Assembly (NCBI GenBank): GCA_016928395.1
Contig: JAFGKV010000129.1
Coordinates: 1 to 13,508 of the forward strand
Reading direction: 5' to 3'
Length of the DNA: 13,508 bases
DNA from: Candidatus Fermentibacterota bacterium
GTDB lineage: Bacteria > JAFGKV01
Shown here: piece after piece, positions 1 through 7,280 of the stretch
How positions within the stretch are numbered: position 1 is the first letter of the stretch
How the letters are laid out: each line of letters opens with the position of its first letter
Position numbers and translations under genes: made by a program
The notes under the pieces: generated by a model
Seen by the model: the letters and a program-made list of their open reading frames with translations, nothing else
Database searches by the model: none
Told to the model about the DNA's origin: nothing

Positions 1-269
1 GGTATCGCTATCGAAATTCCACTCGACGAGCCTGACTGGTCGGGAGCGCGAGCTCAAGTATGAGCACGGCTTTGCATGTTCTCTCAACCAAGTGGGGGTC
101 CCGGGCCCGCCCGGACGATACGTGGTGCAACTTCCGGTGCCGCGGCGGGAAGTTACAGTTCAGCCCGGCCTGGCGGCGAGCCCCTCCCTTTGGCAAAGGG
201 AGGCCGGGAGGGATTTGGAACGAGGGCACGCTCGCCGTTCTCAGCCGCCTCTCAGCCCCGGGCGGCCTC
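1..269. other. Intergenic DNA downstream of ispF
   Basis: No reading frame here looks coding. The open frames on both strands are either antisense extensions of ispF or have arbitrary composition. Apart from the hairpin at 183-203, I see only a weak 4-bp dyad (GAGC...GCTC, 44-55). I find no tRNA-like T-arm. The first ~60 bases could be the 5' end of a further minus-strand gene, but no start codon with a ribosome binding site is visible. Confidence 0.4.
183..203. repeat. Perfect REP-like hairpin downstream of ispF
   Basis: Arms CCTCCCTTT (183-191) and AAAGGGAGG (195-203) are exact inverted complements around a GGC loop, giving a 9-bp stem. On the minus strand the stem is preceded by AAATCCCTCCCGG and is not followed by a T-run, so it is a poor intrinsic terminator. 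The layout of an AAATCCC lead followed by a C-rich/G-rich stem with a TTTGCCAAA-like top resembles dispersed intergenic palindromes of many environmental bacteria. That resemblance is from memory. It could also protect the 3' end of the ispF transcript, as it starts 67 bases after the ispF stop. Confidence 0.55.
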
Positions 270-779
270 TCAGTCGATCCGTTCGGGCCTTTCCCCCTGA
301 TCGGCCGCGGAGTCGCAAAGAAGGACCACAACCCAGGCCGCGAGGCCTTCTCCTCGACCAACTGGCCCCAGGCCTTCATTGCTGGTCGCCTTCACCGATA
401 CCGCGCCGTCCTCGATGTCCAAGGCTCCTGCCAGGGCCCGACGCATTGCCTGAACATATGGCCCGATGCGAGGCTCTTCCAGTATGACCATCACATCAAG
501 GTTGACAACGGCATACCCGGCGAGAGACAACAGGTCTCGCACGTGTCGCAGCAGGGCCAGGCTGTTCGCCCCTGCCCAGGCCGGGTCCTCGGGAGGGAAG
601 TGCGCGCCTATATCCCCCAGAGCAGCCGCACCCAGCAGGGCATCCGCGGCGGCATGACAGATCACATCGCCGTCGGAATGCGCCTGGGGACCGCGCGGCC
701 AGGGAATGTGCACCCCTCCCAGCACCAGAGGCCGGCCTTCAATCAGCCGGTGTATGTCGTACCCACATCCAATCCGCAT
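270..779 (-). CDS. ispF: 2-C-methyl-D-erythritol 2,4-cyclodiphosphate synthase
   Basis: IspF cyclises CDP-ME 2-phosphate to MEcPP with release of CMP, the fifth step of the MEP isoprenoid pathway, in the cytosol as a homotrimer. The 169-residue product carries the family landmarks in order: GYDIH (6-10), whose Asp8 and His10 are metal ligands; LGG (20-22); SDGD followed by His42, the third metal ligand; DALLGAAALGDIG (46-58); FPPED; and KATSNEGLG with GRGEG (130-145). The usual KATT is KATS here, a mild change. The C-terminus runs about ten residues beyond the typical end. A longer frame begins at a TTG (800), but the ATG at 779 starts the conserved MRIGxGYD and has AGGGAG five bases upstream. 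The gene overlaps ispD by 41 bases, so the two are probably translationally coupled. It is last in the ftsY operon. Confidence 0.97.
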   Translation of the reverse strand: MRIGCGYDIHRLIEGRPLVLGGVHIPWPRGPQAHSDGDVICHAAADALLGAAALGDIGAHFPPEDPAWAGANSLALLRHVRDLLSLAGYAVVNLDVMVILEEPRIGPYVQAMRRALAGALDIEDGAVSVKATSNEGLGPVGRGEGLAAWVVVLLCDSAADQGERPERID

Positions 780-1458
780 GGTCGCTCCCTGTGTGAACAA
801 CCCACTGGGCCAGAGCCTCAGCCAGGACGAAATCGCCTTCGGTAGTCAGCTTGAACGCGAACGGGCTCCCCGGCACAAGTCGGGGCCTGATGCCGAGCAG
901 TTCGGCTCCCTGGGCTTCATCGGTCAGTTCTCGATCCGGCAGTGCCGCCACGATCGCGGCCAGGACCTCACGACGGCAGGCCTGCGGGGTCTGCGCCACC
1001 ATGAGACCTCGCCGGTCCACGGTGCCGGCCGCGTAGTGGCCTTCCTGCCGTTTGACCGTATCCGCCACGGGAAGAACGGGGAGCGCCATCCCGGTCTCCT
1101 CGCATGCGTCTGCTACCCGGCGGATCAGCGATGCAGCAAGGAAAGGCCGTGCGGCATCATGCACCAGAACCGTCGCCGCCTCCTCCGGCACCGCGGCCAA
1201 GCCACGGGCCACGGAGTCCCGCCGGAGAGGCCCACCCGCGACCACACGTATCCGAGCAAGCTCGGCGCACTCGCTCCGCACCATGGTCACGGAGTCTTCT
1301 GGGACCACCAGCGTCACGCCTCCCCAGGCATGAAGAGCCCGCATGCTCCATCGGTAGAGCGGCATCCCGCCCAACAGCCTGAATTGCTTGGGTACGGCGC
1401 CGCCCATGCGCGACGAAGCGCCGGCCGCCACGACGATGGCCCACCTGTCACCCCTCAT
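739..1458 (-). CDS. ispD: 2-C-methyl-D-erythritol 4-phosphate cytidylyltransferase
   Basis: IspD joins MEP and CTP to give CDP-ME and pyrophosphate, the third MEP-pathway step. The 239-residue protein shows the nucleotide-binding loop AAGASSRMG (11-19) and PKQF (23-26), in which Arg17 and Lys24 match the catalytic Arg/Lys pair of the family. It also has GGPLRRDSVARGL (75-87), VHDAARPF (99-106), VADTVKR (131-137), QTPQA (156-160), TDEAQGAEL (179-187) and FKLTTEGD (202-209). The C-terminus has about 20 residues (VVHTGSDH onwards) beyond the usual end. These are encoded where the frame runs into ispF, so they may be a by-product of the overlap. The ATG at 1458 overlaps the end of the preceding membrane protein gene by 11 bases and lacks a clear Shine-Dalgarno, which suggests coupled translation. 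Confidence 0.97.
   Translation of the reverse strand: MRGDRWAIVVAAGASSRMGGAVPKQFRLLGGMPLYRWSMRALHAWGGVTLVVPEDSVTMVRSECAELARIRVVAGGPLRRDSVARGLAAVPEEAATVLVHDAARPFLAASLIRRVADACEETGMALPVLPVADTVKRQEGHYAAGTVDRRGLMVAQTPQACRREVLAAIVAALPDRELTDEAQGAELLGIRPRLVPGSPFAFKLTTEGDFVLAEALAQWVVHTGSDHADWMWVRHTPAD
785..790 (-). promoter_or_regulatory. Ribosome binding site of ispF
   Basis: AGGGAG on the minus strand lies five bases before the ATG at 779, inside the end of ispD. It decides the ispF start in favour of ATG 779 over the in-frame TTG at 800. Confidence 0.7.
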
Positions 1459-2824
1459 AGTGTGTCAACGCCGCGAGATTGGCCCCTACCGCCAGGGCAA
1501 GCCCCGAGAGAAGCACAAACCACCGCCGCCGCCATCCCACGATGGCGATCCATCCAAGATGGATGAAGAACACCAAGGCCGGCGCGCAGGGCAGAAGAAA
1601 CCGGCCCTGGGGTTGCGGAAAGTCCAGATTGTACCGGTATACTCCTGCAAGCAGAAGCAAAAACGCCAAACCCAGCAAAGCGATCTCCCGGCGTGCAGAG
1701 GCGTTGGGTCGCCACCGGATCGGCCCCATGCCGGCAATGAGGAGCCCGGCTACCACACAGAGCAGGGCCAGCTTGACCGGCACGCCACCGACCGCGGGCA
1801 TCCTGGCACTGAACCAAGGCACGGCCAGAGGCCAGCCCAGAAAGGATACTATCGCGCCGCCAAAGACTGCGCCGGCCCAACGGCCAAGCCGGCCGTCCCA
1901 GCGAGAACTGACCAGCCCCGCGGCGCCGACGCCGGCAACCATGGTGACAAGGATGTAGACCGATGGGCCCGCGGTCTGCCGCGCCGAGGGGCCGAAGGCC
2001 GCCCACAGCGATCGCCATAGTTCCACAGTGACGGCATACAGGTATTCGGGCGATACCCGCTCTCGTCGCACCAGCGTTGGTGACGCCGCCATCTGCTGGC
2101 TCCACCCAAAAACGTCACCGTAGAGGAGCCAATTGCGCCAGAACCACCATCCCGCCACCACCGCGACGACCAGCAAGAGCTTGCCTGTCAAGGCCAGACA
2201 CCTCGACGGGCTCAGCCTCCGCTCCGTCACCAGGCGAACCCAGGCCAGCACGGTGTAGGGCAGAAGGAAGAGAGCGGAGAACTTCGACAGGATGGCACCG
2301 CCGACCAATGCCGCGGCACCCACGCCTCGACGCCCGTCCCATCGCGTGGGGTCCACGCCGACAAAGAGCGCCAGGGCCACAAGAAGCTGCACCAGCGCGC
2401 CGTTGTTCACCGAGACGGAGAGAAAGGAGAACATGGGTAGAAGGCCTGCCGAGGCTGCCATCACCGCCGAGGACACGGGCGCACCCGGCAAGAGCCTTCG
2501 CGCAATGCCATAGTATGCCACCACGCTGCCCACAGCCATGAGTAGAGAGAGCCACCGCAATGACCAGTCAACACCCACCGCCGCGGATGCTACCGCGGCG
2601 ACGGTATAGTACAAGGGCGGCTGATGGCCTTCCGACCACCCGCCGCCATGGGTGAACCGCAGAGCGGGGAACTGCCGATCGGTCGCCAGGGCCCGCACAT
2701 ACTCGAGATGGGCCTCCTCATCGGGACCGTGGGCCGGAGGGAGCGCATGGAGCCAGAGGACGCCGGCCGCCAGAGGAATCGCCATTACACCGATGATCAG
2801 AGCTCTGGTTCGCGCAGGAGTCAT
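1448..2824 (-). CDS. Polytopic membrane glycosyltransferase-like protein (GT-C, GT39/DUF2142 type)
   Basis: This is a 458-residue, very hydrophobic protein with roughly ten or more membrane segments. After the first helix the extracytoplasmic loop contains GPDEEAHLEYVRAL (33-46) and then EGHQPPLYYTV. An acidic pair in loop 1 followed by PPLYY is the pattern of GT-C glycosyltransferases of the PMT/ArnT and DUF2142 kind, which move a sugar from a polyprenyl phosphate to a lipid, glycan or protein outside the cytoplasm. Near the C-terminus, NLDFPQPQGRFLLPCAPAL fits the usual 'R(Y/F)L(L)P' segment before the last helices. Acceptor and sugar cannot be told from sequence. The ATG at 2824 overlaps the stop of the gene before it as ATGA, and the 3' end overlaps ispD by 11 bases. 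The fold class is well supported; the precise family is less certain. Confidence 0.85.
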   Translation of the reverse strand: MTPARTRALIIGVMAIPLAAGVLWLHALPPAHGPDEEAHLEYVRALATDRQFPALRFTHGGGWSEGHQPPLYYTVAAVASAAVGVDWSLRWLSLLMAVGSVVAYYGIARRLLPGAPVSSAVMAASAGLLPMFSFLSVSVNNGALVQLLVALALFVGVDPTRWDGRRGVGAAALVGGAILSKFSALFLLPYTVLAWVRLVTERRLSPSRCLALTGKLLLVVAVVAGWWFWRNWLLYGDVFGWSQQMAASPTLVRRERVSPEYLYAVTVELWRSLWAAFGPSARQTAGPSVYILVTMVAGVGAAGLVSSRWDGRLGRWAGAVFGGAIVSFLGWPLAVPWFSARMPAVGGVPVKLALLCVVAGLLIAGMGPIRWRPNASARREIALLGLAFLLLLAGVYRYNLDFPQPQGRFLLPCAPALVFFIHLGWIAIVGWRRRWFVLLSGLALAVGANLAALTHYEG

Positions 2825-4068
2825 CGGGCATCATCCTCAGAAAAGGGACGATCGTTCCGGGCCATCCACGCCAAGTGCAGGAGAATCGCCGATATCAGGG
2901 TGCGAAACGTACCCACGGCAACTCCTCCCAAACGAACCCGGTCCAACAATTCCATGGGGTGGGGCCAGGTCTCGAAGGAATGGGGTGCCAGAGGGGCAAA
3001 GAGCAGCACCGACGCCTCCCGGGGGAACTGAAAGGTGTAGACCACCATGGCGATGCCCATCAGCGCGGTGAGAATCCCCACTCTGGGCCGAACGCTGTGC
3101 TGAATGGCCAGCAGCGGCACGAGCCACGCGAGCCACTGGGGATGGAAGTAGGTAAGGGCGAACATTGTGTACATCACCGAGGCGCTCCATCGCCAGATCT
3201 CGTCTATCCCCGCTGGACGGGCGGCCTGGGCAATGGCTAGATAGATCAGAAACAACGCCAGAGGAAAGAGGTAGATCACGTCTGACTGTAAGAGCGGCAC
3301 ATAGGCGGCGAAAAGGAAAACCCGATGGGGCATGGTGAGGATGCTCGCCAATTCTGCGCTGTCGCGGAAGGCTGGCAGCGAGGAGGAAACCGCAAGCTGC
3401 ACGGCAAGAACGAGCAGAAGCGGAACCACCAGCCCCGCGGTCATGACCAGTCGTTCCCGGCCCGAACGCGGCGCCAGCCACCAGAACAAAGGCAGCAGCA
3501 AGGCAGCGTAGAACCGCATGAGCACGGCGCCCATCAAGGCCAGGAAGCCGGCAAGAGGCCGGCGGCGATACAGCGCCACCAGCGACAGCACCACGAACAG
3601 CACCGGGAAGCTCTCGTAGCGCCCATAGAGGTGAATCCCGTAGAGGAGAAAGGGATTCCAGAGCCAGTAGGCCCGCACTGCGGTCCGGCGGTGCTCGGGA
3701 ATGATGGAGAGCAACAGGGCTAGCGCGCCCAACTCGGCGGCCAGATAGGGCAGTTTCAGCAGGATCAGGATTCCTGGCGCCCACGGGTGCTGGGCTAATG
3801 CCCGCCACCCGGTAGCATCGTCGAAGGGGTGAAGCCAGATGCCATGAGGGATCAGTGAAAAGAGGCGCAGGAGAGCCAACCACCCGGCGTGGACGAGGTG
3901 GACCAGCAGCTGATTGTGCTCTATGGCGGTGCCGTGATAGGCCAGGAGGTGTGACCTCCAGTACACGGAGTAGAGATCCCCGTGGAAACCCGCTCCCATG
4001 AGGGCAAACCGCAGCAGAATCGCCGGGACCACGAGCAAGATCTGACGCGTCCCAATCCTCTTCACCAT
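2821..4068 (-). CDS. Polytopic membrane mannosyltransferase-like protein (GT-C, GT87/PIG-M-like)
   Basis: This 415-residue integral membrane protein is unlike its two GT-C neighbours. Helix 1 (ILLVVPAILLRFALMG) is followed by a loop with HGDLYSVYWR. Later come YWLWNPFLLYG, GRYESFPVLFVVLSLVAL and RFYAALLLPLFWW. The 'LWNP...' and 'GR(Y/F)(D/E)..P.LF..L.L..L' pattern is seen in polyprenyl-phosphate-mannose-dependent GT-C enzymes of the GT87 and PIG-M groups. The open frame continues upstream to 4422, but that stretch is Arg/Gly/Pro-rich antisense-like sequence lying on the preceding gene. The ATG at 4068 immediately precedes a basic residue cluster and helix 1, and overlaps the preceding stop as ATGGTGA. 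The 3' end overlaps the next gene as ATGA. Substrate unknown. Confidence 0.83.
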   Translation of the reverse strand: MVKRIGTRQILLVVPAILLRFALMGAGFHGDLYSVYWRSHLLAYHGTAIEHNQLLVHLVHAGWLALLRLFSLIPHGIWLHPFDDATGWRALAQHPWAPGILILLKLPYLAAELGALALLLSIIPEHRRTAVRAYWLWNPFLLYGIHLYGRYESFPVLFVVLSLVALYRRRPLAGFLALMGAVLMRFYAALLLPLFWWLAPRSGRERLVMTAGLVVPLLLVLAVQLAVSSSLPAFRDSAELASILTMPHRVFLFAAYVPLLQSDVIYLFPLALFLIYLAIAQAARPAGIDEIWRWSASVMYTMFALTYFHPQWLAWLVPLLAIQHSVRPRVGILTALMGIAMVVYTFQFPREASVLLFAPLAPHSFETWPHPMELLDRVRLGGVAVGTFRTLISAILLHLAWMARNDRPFSEDDAR

Positions 4069-5645
4069 ACTGTGCTCGGCGTAAGGGAATCGAAGTTCAT
4101 CCACAGATGCACGATCCGAGCCCCATTGTACGCGGTGGCGGCCAGGACCACCAGTCCCACGATCCGGCGCCACCGGGGATACCGATCCGCCAGAAGCTGC
4201 GCGGTGACCACCATGGGCACGATGGTCAGCATGAGATGCTTGGTCTGACGCCAGTCTGTGACGGATCCCAGCAGCCAGCCCGCCAGCGCCCAAAGCGAAA
4301 GGAAGCGAATGGAGCCTGGCTGGGTCAACCCCCATAAGACCCCCGCAACTCCCAAGGCCAGGAGGGGAGGGCTGAGATTGCGGGCCCACTCCAGCCACAG
4401 GCCGCCTACGCCGGGATACCAACCCGGTCCATGCGTACCCATATTCATATCCTGGAGCAGAAACCTGTCGCGAAAATCATAGTAGAAGTGATCCTTGAGA
4501 AACGTCGACCACTCGACGGAGGCGCCATAGCCCCACCACAGGGCCGTGCCCGCGGCCACACCCCACAGCCATGGATCCCGGATCACTCGGCGGATACCCT
4601 CGACGCCTCCGGGCGCGAGGCGCCAGAGGCCATAAGCTGCCGGGACGAAGAGCATCTTCTGGTTCAGAAGGCCCAAGACGGCGCCGGCCATGAACCGGGG
4701 CCACCGAGCAGCCGGTCCCAGCGCCAGCAGGGCGCCTAAAGCCAAAACCGCAGTGCTGGGCGTGGTGAAGCCGGCATAGCCCATGCGCACAAACACTTCG
4801 GGAATCAAGAGATACGCGACTCCCGTCACCAGGGCCGTGGCGGGGGCGCCCCCTAGTAGCAGCGCGAGATCGGCAAGGAGCAGCGGGACAAGTGCTGCGT
4901 AGAATGTGGTGAGGGTCCGCGCGGCGAGGACGAGTTCGTGATTCAGCTCGAAGGCCTCAATGTCTTTCTGCCGGAACCGTGTGGTTGCCCAGGGCGCCTC
5001 ATCCAGAAGCTGCACGATCCGGCCGCTCTGCCAGTAGAACTCCGCCTGCTGGAGCCGGTCGACCAGAAGCAGAGCGGCGCCGGCCTGAAGGTGCAGCAGA
5101 GGAGGTTTGGAGAAGATGTACGCGAAGTGAGTCTCGGTGCCGTAGGGCTTGCCGTGCTGGAGATAGCCGTAGGCCGGGTTGGCGATGACCATGTCCTGAT
5201 CTTGCTGCGGCGGCACGACCCACGAGGACGAGCAGAAGGCAAGAAGCCAGGCAGAGATGAAAAGCAGCTTCTTCCAGCCCGCCCACCGTGCCAGGGCCGG
5301 GCGGAGACGGCCCGCAAGCTTCAGCAGAGCGCGAGGCCTCAGGAGCCACGCCACGGTAAGCAGCACCCAGTAGAACGCCCATCCGTGCCACGGAGCCAGG
5401 CGAATGCCGGCCACACGGGAAAGGAGAAGCCCGGCCATAAGGGCTCCCGCACTGGTTCCAAAGACCATTGCCCAGTAGGCCCATCCAAAGCCACTCCGAG
5501 GTGGGACGAACAGCATTCCCGGGAACACAACGATGACGAACGGAATCAAAAGGGCGGCCGCGGCGCCGAACGGTGCGACGACGGCGCACAGATGAGCGGC
5601 GACCAGCGGCGCGCAGGTAATGGCAGCAGCGCGAAGGGGCAGCAT
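4062..5645 (-). CDS. Polytopic membrane glycosyltransferase-like protein (GT-C, GT39/PMT_2 type)
   Basis: About 527 residues and highly hydrophobic. A first group of helices (about residues 5-145) precedes a loop with PQQDQDMVIANPAYGYLQHGKPYG and then YIFSKPPLLHLQAGAALLL. A 'DxD...HGxxY...KPPL' loop is the hallmark of GT39-like polyprenyl-phosphate-sugar transferases. Unusually, this loop follows four or so helices instead of one, so the protein carries an N-terminal membrane extension. TDWRQTKHLMLTIVPMVV near the C-terminus matches the conserved basic 'R...KH....P' segment before the final helix. The start is ambiguous: ATG at 5645 (used here) leaves 11 bases after the ftsY stop, while an in-frame TTG at 5660 overlaps that stop as TTGA. 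Neither has a strong ribosome binding site. The 3' end overlaps the next gene by seven bases. Confidence 0.85.
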   Translation of the reverse strand: MLPLRAAAITCAPLVAAHLCAVVAPFGAAAALLIPFVIVVFPGMLFVPPRSGFGWAYWAMVFGTSAGALMAGLLLSRVAGIRLAPWHGWAFYWVLLTVAWLLRPRALLKLAGRLRPALARWAGWKKLLFISAWLLAFCSSSWVVPPQQDQDMVIANPAYGYLQHGKPYGTETHFAYIFSKPPLLHLQAGAALLLVDRLQQAEFYWQSGRIVQLLDEAPWATTRFRQKDIEAFELNHELVLAARTLTTFYAALVPLLLADLALLLGGAPATALVTGVAYLLIPEVFVRMGYAGFTTPSTAVLALGALLALGPAARWPRFMAGAVLGLLNQKMLFVPAAYGLWRLAPGGVEGIRRVIRDPWLWGVAAGTALWWGYGASVEWSTFLKDHFYYDFRDRFLLQDMNMGTHGPGWYPGVGGLWLEWARNLSPPLLALGVAGVLWGLTQPGSIRFLSLWALAGWLLGSVTDWRQTKHLMLTIVPMVVTAQLLADRYPRWRRIVGLVVLAATAYNGARIVHLWMNFDSLTPSTVW

Positions 5646-5656
5646 GATTCCGGGGA

Positions 5657-6580
5657 TCAATCGGCAGAGAGCAATGCGTCGACGAAGGCGCCGGCCTCAA
5701 AGGGTTCCAGATCGTCAAGGCCCTCACCGACGCCCAGCCATCGAACCGGCAGCCCCAGTTCCCGGGCCAATGGCAGCACGACGCCTCCCTTGGCGGTACC
5801 GTCCAGCTTGGAAACCACGATACCGGTGATGCCCAGGCTTTGATGAAACTGCCGGGCCTGGGCTATCGCGTTCTGCCCCATGGTCGCGTCGACCACCAGC
5901 AAGACCTCGTGGGGCGCACCCTCATGGGCCTTGCCCACGACCCGTTGGATCTTCAAGAGCTCCTGCATGAGGTTGACCTTGGTGTGGAGCCGCCCCGCTG
6001 TGTCGAGGATAACCACATCATTGCCCCGGGAACGGCCTGCCGCCACTGCATCGAAGGCGACACTGGCAGGATCCGCGCCGGACTTCTGCGCCAGGAGATC
6101 AGCCCCGACCCGGTCAGCCCAGATGGCCAGTTGTTCCACCGCCGCGGCACGAAATGTGTCTGCTGCCCCCAGGAGCACCCGGCGGCCCGCCTGGACGTGA
6201 CGATAGGCGAGCTTGCCGATGGTCGTGGTCTTGCCCCCGCCATTGACCCCGATCACCAAGACGACCTCTGGGGGAATGGGCGGCAGAATGGCGGCCTCTG
6301 CGGGGGGCACGGCCGACAGCATGCGAACCATACTAGCTCTGACGATCCCTAATACGTCGTCCCACGTGGCGCCGGGATGCACAGCGAAGTATGCGCTTAC
6401 GTCGTCACGGATGATACCTGCGGTCTGGATGCCGACATCTGCCTGAATGAGCAGTTCTTCAAGTTCATCCAGCAGTTCCTGGCGATTCTCGGCACTGGAG
6501 GATCGCAGAAGCTGGAGCCCTTGCCCCAGGACATTGCGGGTCTTGGCCAGCCCGGCCTTGAGACGGGTGAATGCTTTCAT
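5657..6580 (-). CDS. ftsY: Signal recognition particle receptor FtsY
   Basis: FtsY is the GTPase receptor that docks SRP-bound ribosomes at the membrane and hands nascent membrane proteins to SecYEG. The 307-residue product has an N-terminal helical N domain starting MKAFTRLKAGLAKTR, then the NG GTPase motifs: G1 GVNGGGKTTTIGKL (111-124), DTFRAAA (141-147), G3 DTAGRL (193-198), MGQNA (234-238), G4 SKLDGTAKGG (257-266) and GVGEGLDDL (283-291). There is no acidic A domain, so it is the short form, in which the N-terminal amphipathic helix is expected to bind the membrane. An upstream in-frame ATG (6598) exists. I prefer 6580 because GAGG lies nine bases before it and it matches the usual FtsY start; ATG 6586 is a third choice. 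It heads a run that encodes three multi-pass membrane proteins. Confidence 0.96.
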   Translation of the reverse strand: MKAFTRLKAGLAKTRNVLGQGLQLLRSSSAENRQELLDELEELLIQADVGIQTAGIIRDDVSAYFAVHPGATWDDVLGIVRASMVRMLSAVPPAEAAILPPIPPEVVLVIGVNGGGKTTTIGKLAYRHVQAGRRVLLGAADTFRAAAVEQLAIWADRVGADLLAQKSGADPASVAFDAVAAGRSRGNDVVILDTAGRLHTKVNLMQELLKIQRVVGKAHEGAPHEVLLVVDATMGQNAIAQARQFHQSLGITGIVVSKLDGTAKGGVVLPLARELGLPVRWLGVGEGLDDLEPFEAGAFVDALLSAD

Positions 6581-6589
6581 ACGCATGAG

Positions 6590-6593
6590 CCTC
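6590..6593 (-). promoter_or_regulatory. Probable ribosome binding site of ftsY
   Basis: GAGG on the minus strand stands nine bases before ATG 6580. The competing ATG at 6598 has no purine-rich element upstream. Confidence 0.45.
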
Positions 6594-6646
6594 AGCATGG
6601 GTGTGAGCGAGCAAACTCATACAAAGTGCTCGGGAGCGCAAATGTG

Positions 6647-6670
6647 GCGACGTCGCAGGAGCGACGTCGC
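6647..6670. repeat. Twin palindromes able to form a 10-bp hairpin upstream of ftsY
   Basis: The self-complementary decamer GCGACGTCGC occurs twice (6647-6656 and 6661-6670), separated by AGGA. Because each copy is its own reverse complement, the unit can pair as one perfect 10-bp stem with a 4-base loop, or act as two adjacent dyad sites. It sits 67 bases upstream of the preferred ftsY start. It lacks a following T-run on either strand, so it is not a canonical intrinsic terminator. A 5'-leader structure or a tandem operator are both possible. Confidence 0.6.
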
Positions 6671-7280
6671 GGGATAGGAGGAGGGGTGCCAGACCGGGGA
6701 AGCGCGCATCCACTATTCAAGCCCGGGCTGCCGATCTACGCCAGGAAATCACTACCGACGCCACCCGAGCAGCTCGCACGAAGATCGTCCTCACCGCGAC
6801 AGCGCCAATGTCCTCACTCTGGATGTGGGTGATGATTCTGTCGGCACTGCCCGAAGAGCGCCAGATCACTACGTACGCTAGTTCATAAGTACGGTAACGT
6901 ATCGAGATCGATGGGGCGACCGGGCAACACGGCGCGAGGAGGGCAGATATCCGCTGGGATATCCAACCGATCGAGCAACACAGCTGCACGGGATACAGCG
7001 GCGATCGAATGTGGCGTATGTGTGAATCAGTGTGCTTAGGCAAAGGCACACAAGACTCTGGTCATGCGAGCGTAGGGGCGTTTCGCTGCAGGATATGTCG
7101 GGTGGCTTCTCTGCAACGCCGTTAGGGTGTCTGACCGTTTGACCGAACCTGATCAGATCGGTGTGCCTCTGGCAGGCAGGGAGGTTCACATTGCGGGAGA
7201 GCAAAATGGCAGCCCCAGCCTCGCCGAGGATCAGCACCCACACTCTGGCGGCGCCTTTCAGAGCCGGGAGACCAGCCCCT
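6671..7280. other. About 610 bases without a convincing gene
   Basis: No frame on either strand has the composition of a real protein here. The longest open frames (about 110-120 codons on the minus strand) are Arg/Ser/Cys-rich and have no domain I recognise. I find no tRNA T-arm and no SRP RNA tetraloop signature, though I looked for the latter because ftsY is adjacent. Two hairpins are visible. One has arms GATATCC and GGATATC around GCTG (6946-6963). The other has arms GTGTGC and GCACAC around a 10-base loop (7030-7051). Neither has a T-run. Base composition looks more mixed than in the flanking genes, which could indicate eroded sequence. Confidence 0.45.

Noticed and set aside
60-845. 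261-codon open frame on the plus strand
   Set aside because: It is antisense to ispF and ispD, both unmistakable, and its product is Pro/Arg/Gly-rich with no recognisable motif.
706-1566. 286-codon open frame on the plus strand
   Set aside because: It is the antisense shadow of ispD, of Arg/His/Pro-rich composition, produced by high GC content.
2837-3883. 348-codon open frame on the minus strand inside the second GT-C gene
   Set aside because: It is an alternative frame with Arg/Ala/Pro-rich soluble-looking sequence. The membrane-protein frame over the same DNA has regular helices and family motifs.
4069-4422. N-terminal extension of the second GT-C gene by 118 codons
   Set aside because: The extension overlaps the conserved C-terminal part of the preceding gene in another frame and is Arg/Gly-rich, while ATG 4068 sits right before helix 1.
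6717-7243. Minus-strand frames of about 110-120 codons upstream of ftsY
   Set aside because: Ser/Arg/Cys-rich with no domain, no ribosome binding site and mutually overlapping; they look like chance frames.
6671-7280. SRP RNA, tRNA or riboswitch next to ftsY
   Set aside because: The SRP tetraloop region and tRNA T-arm signatures were not found on either strand by eye.
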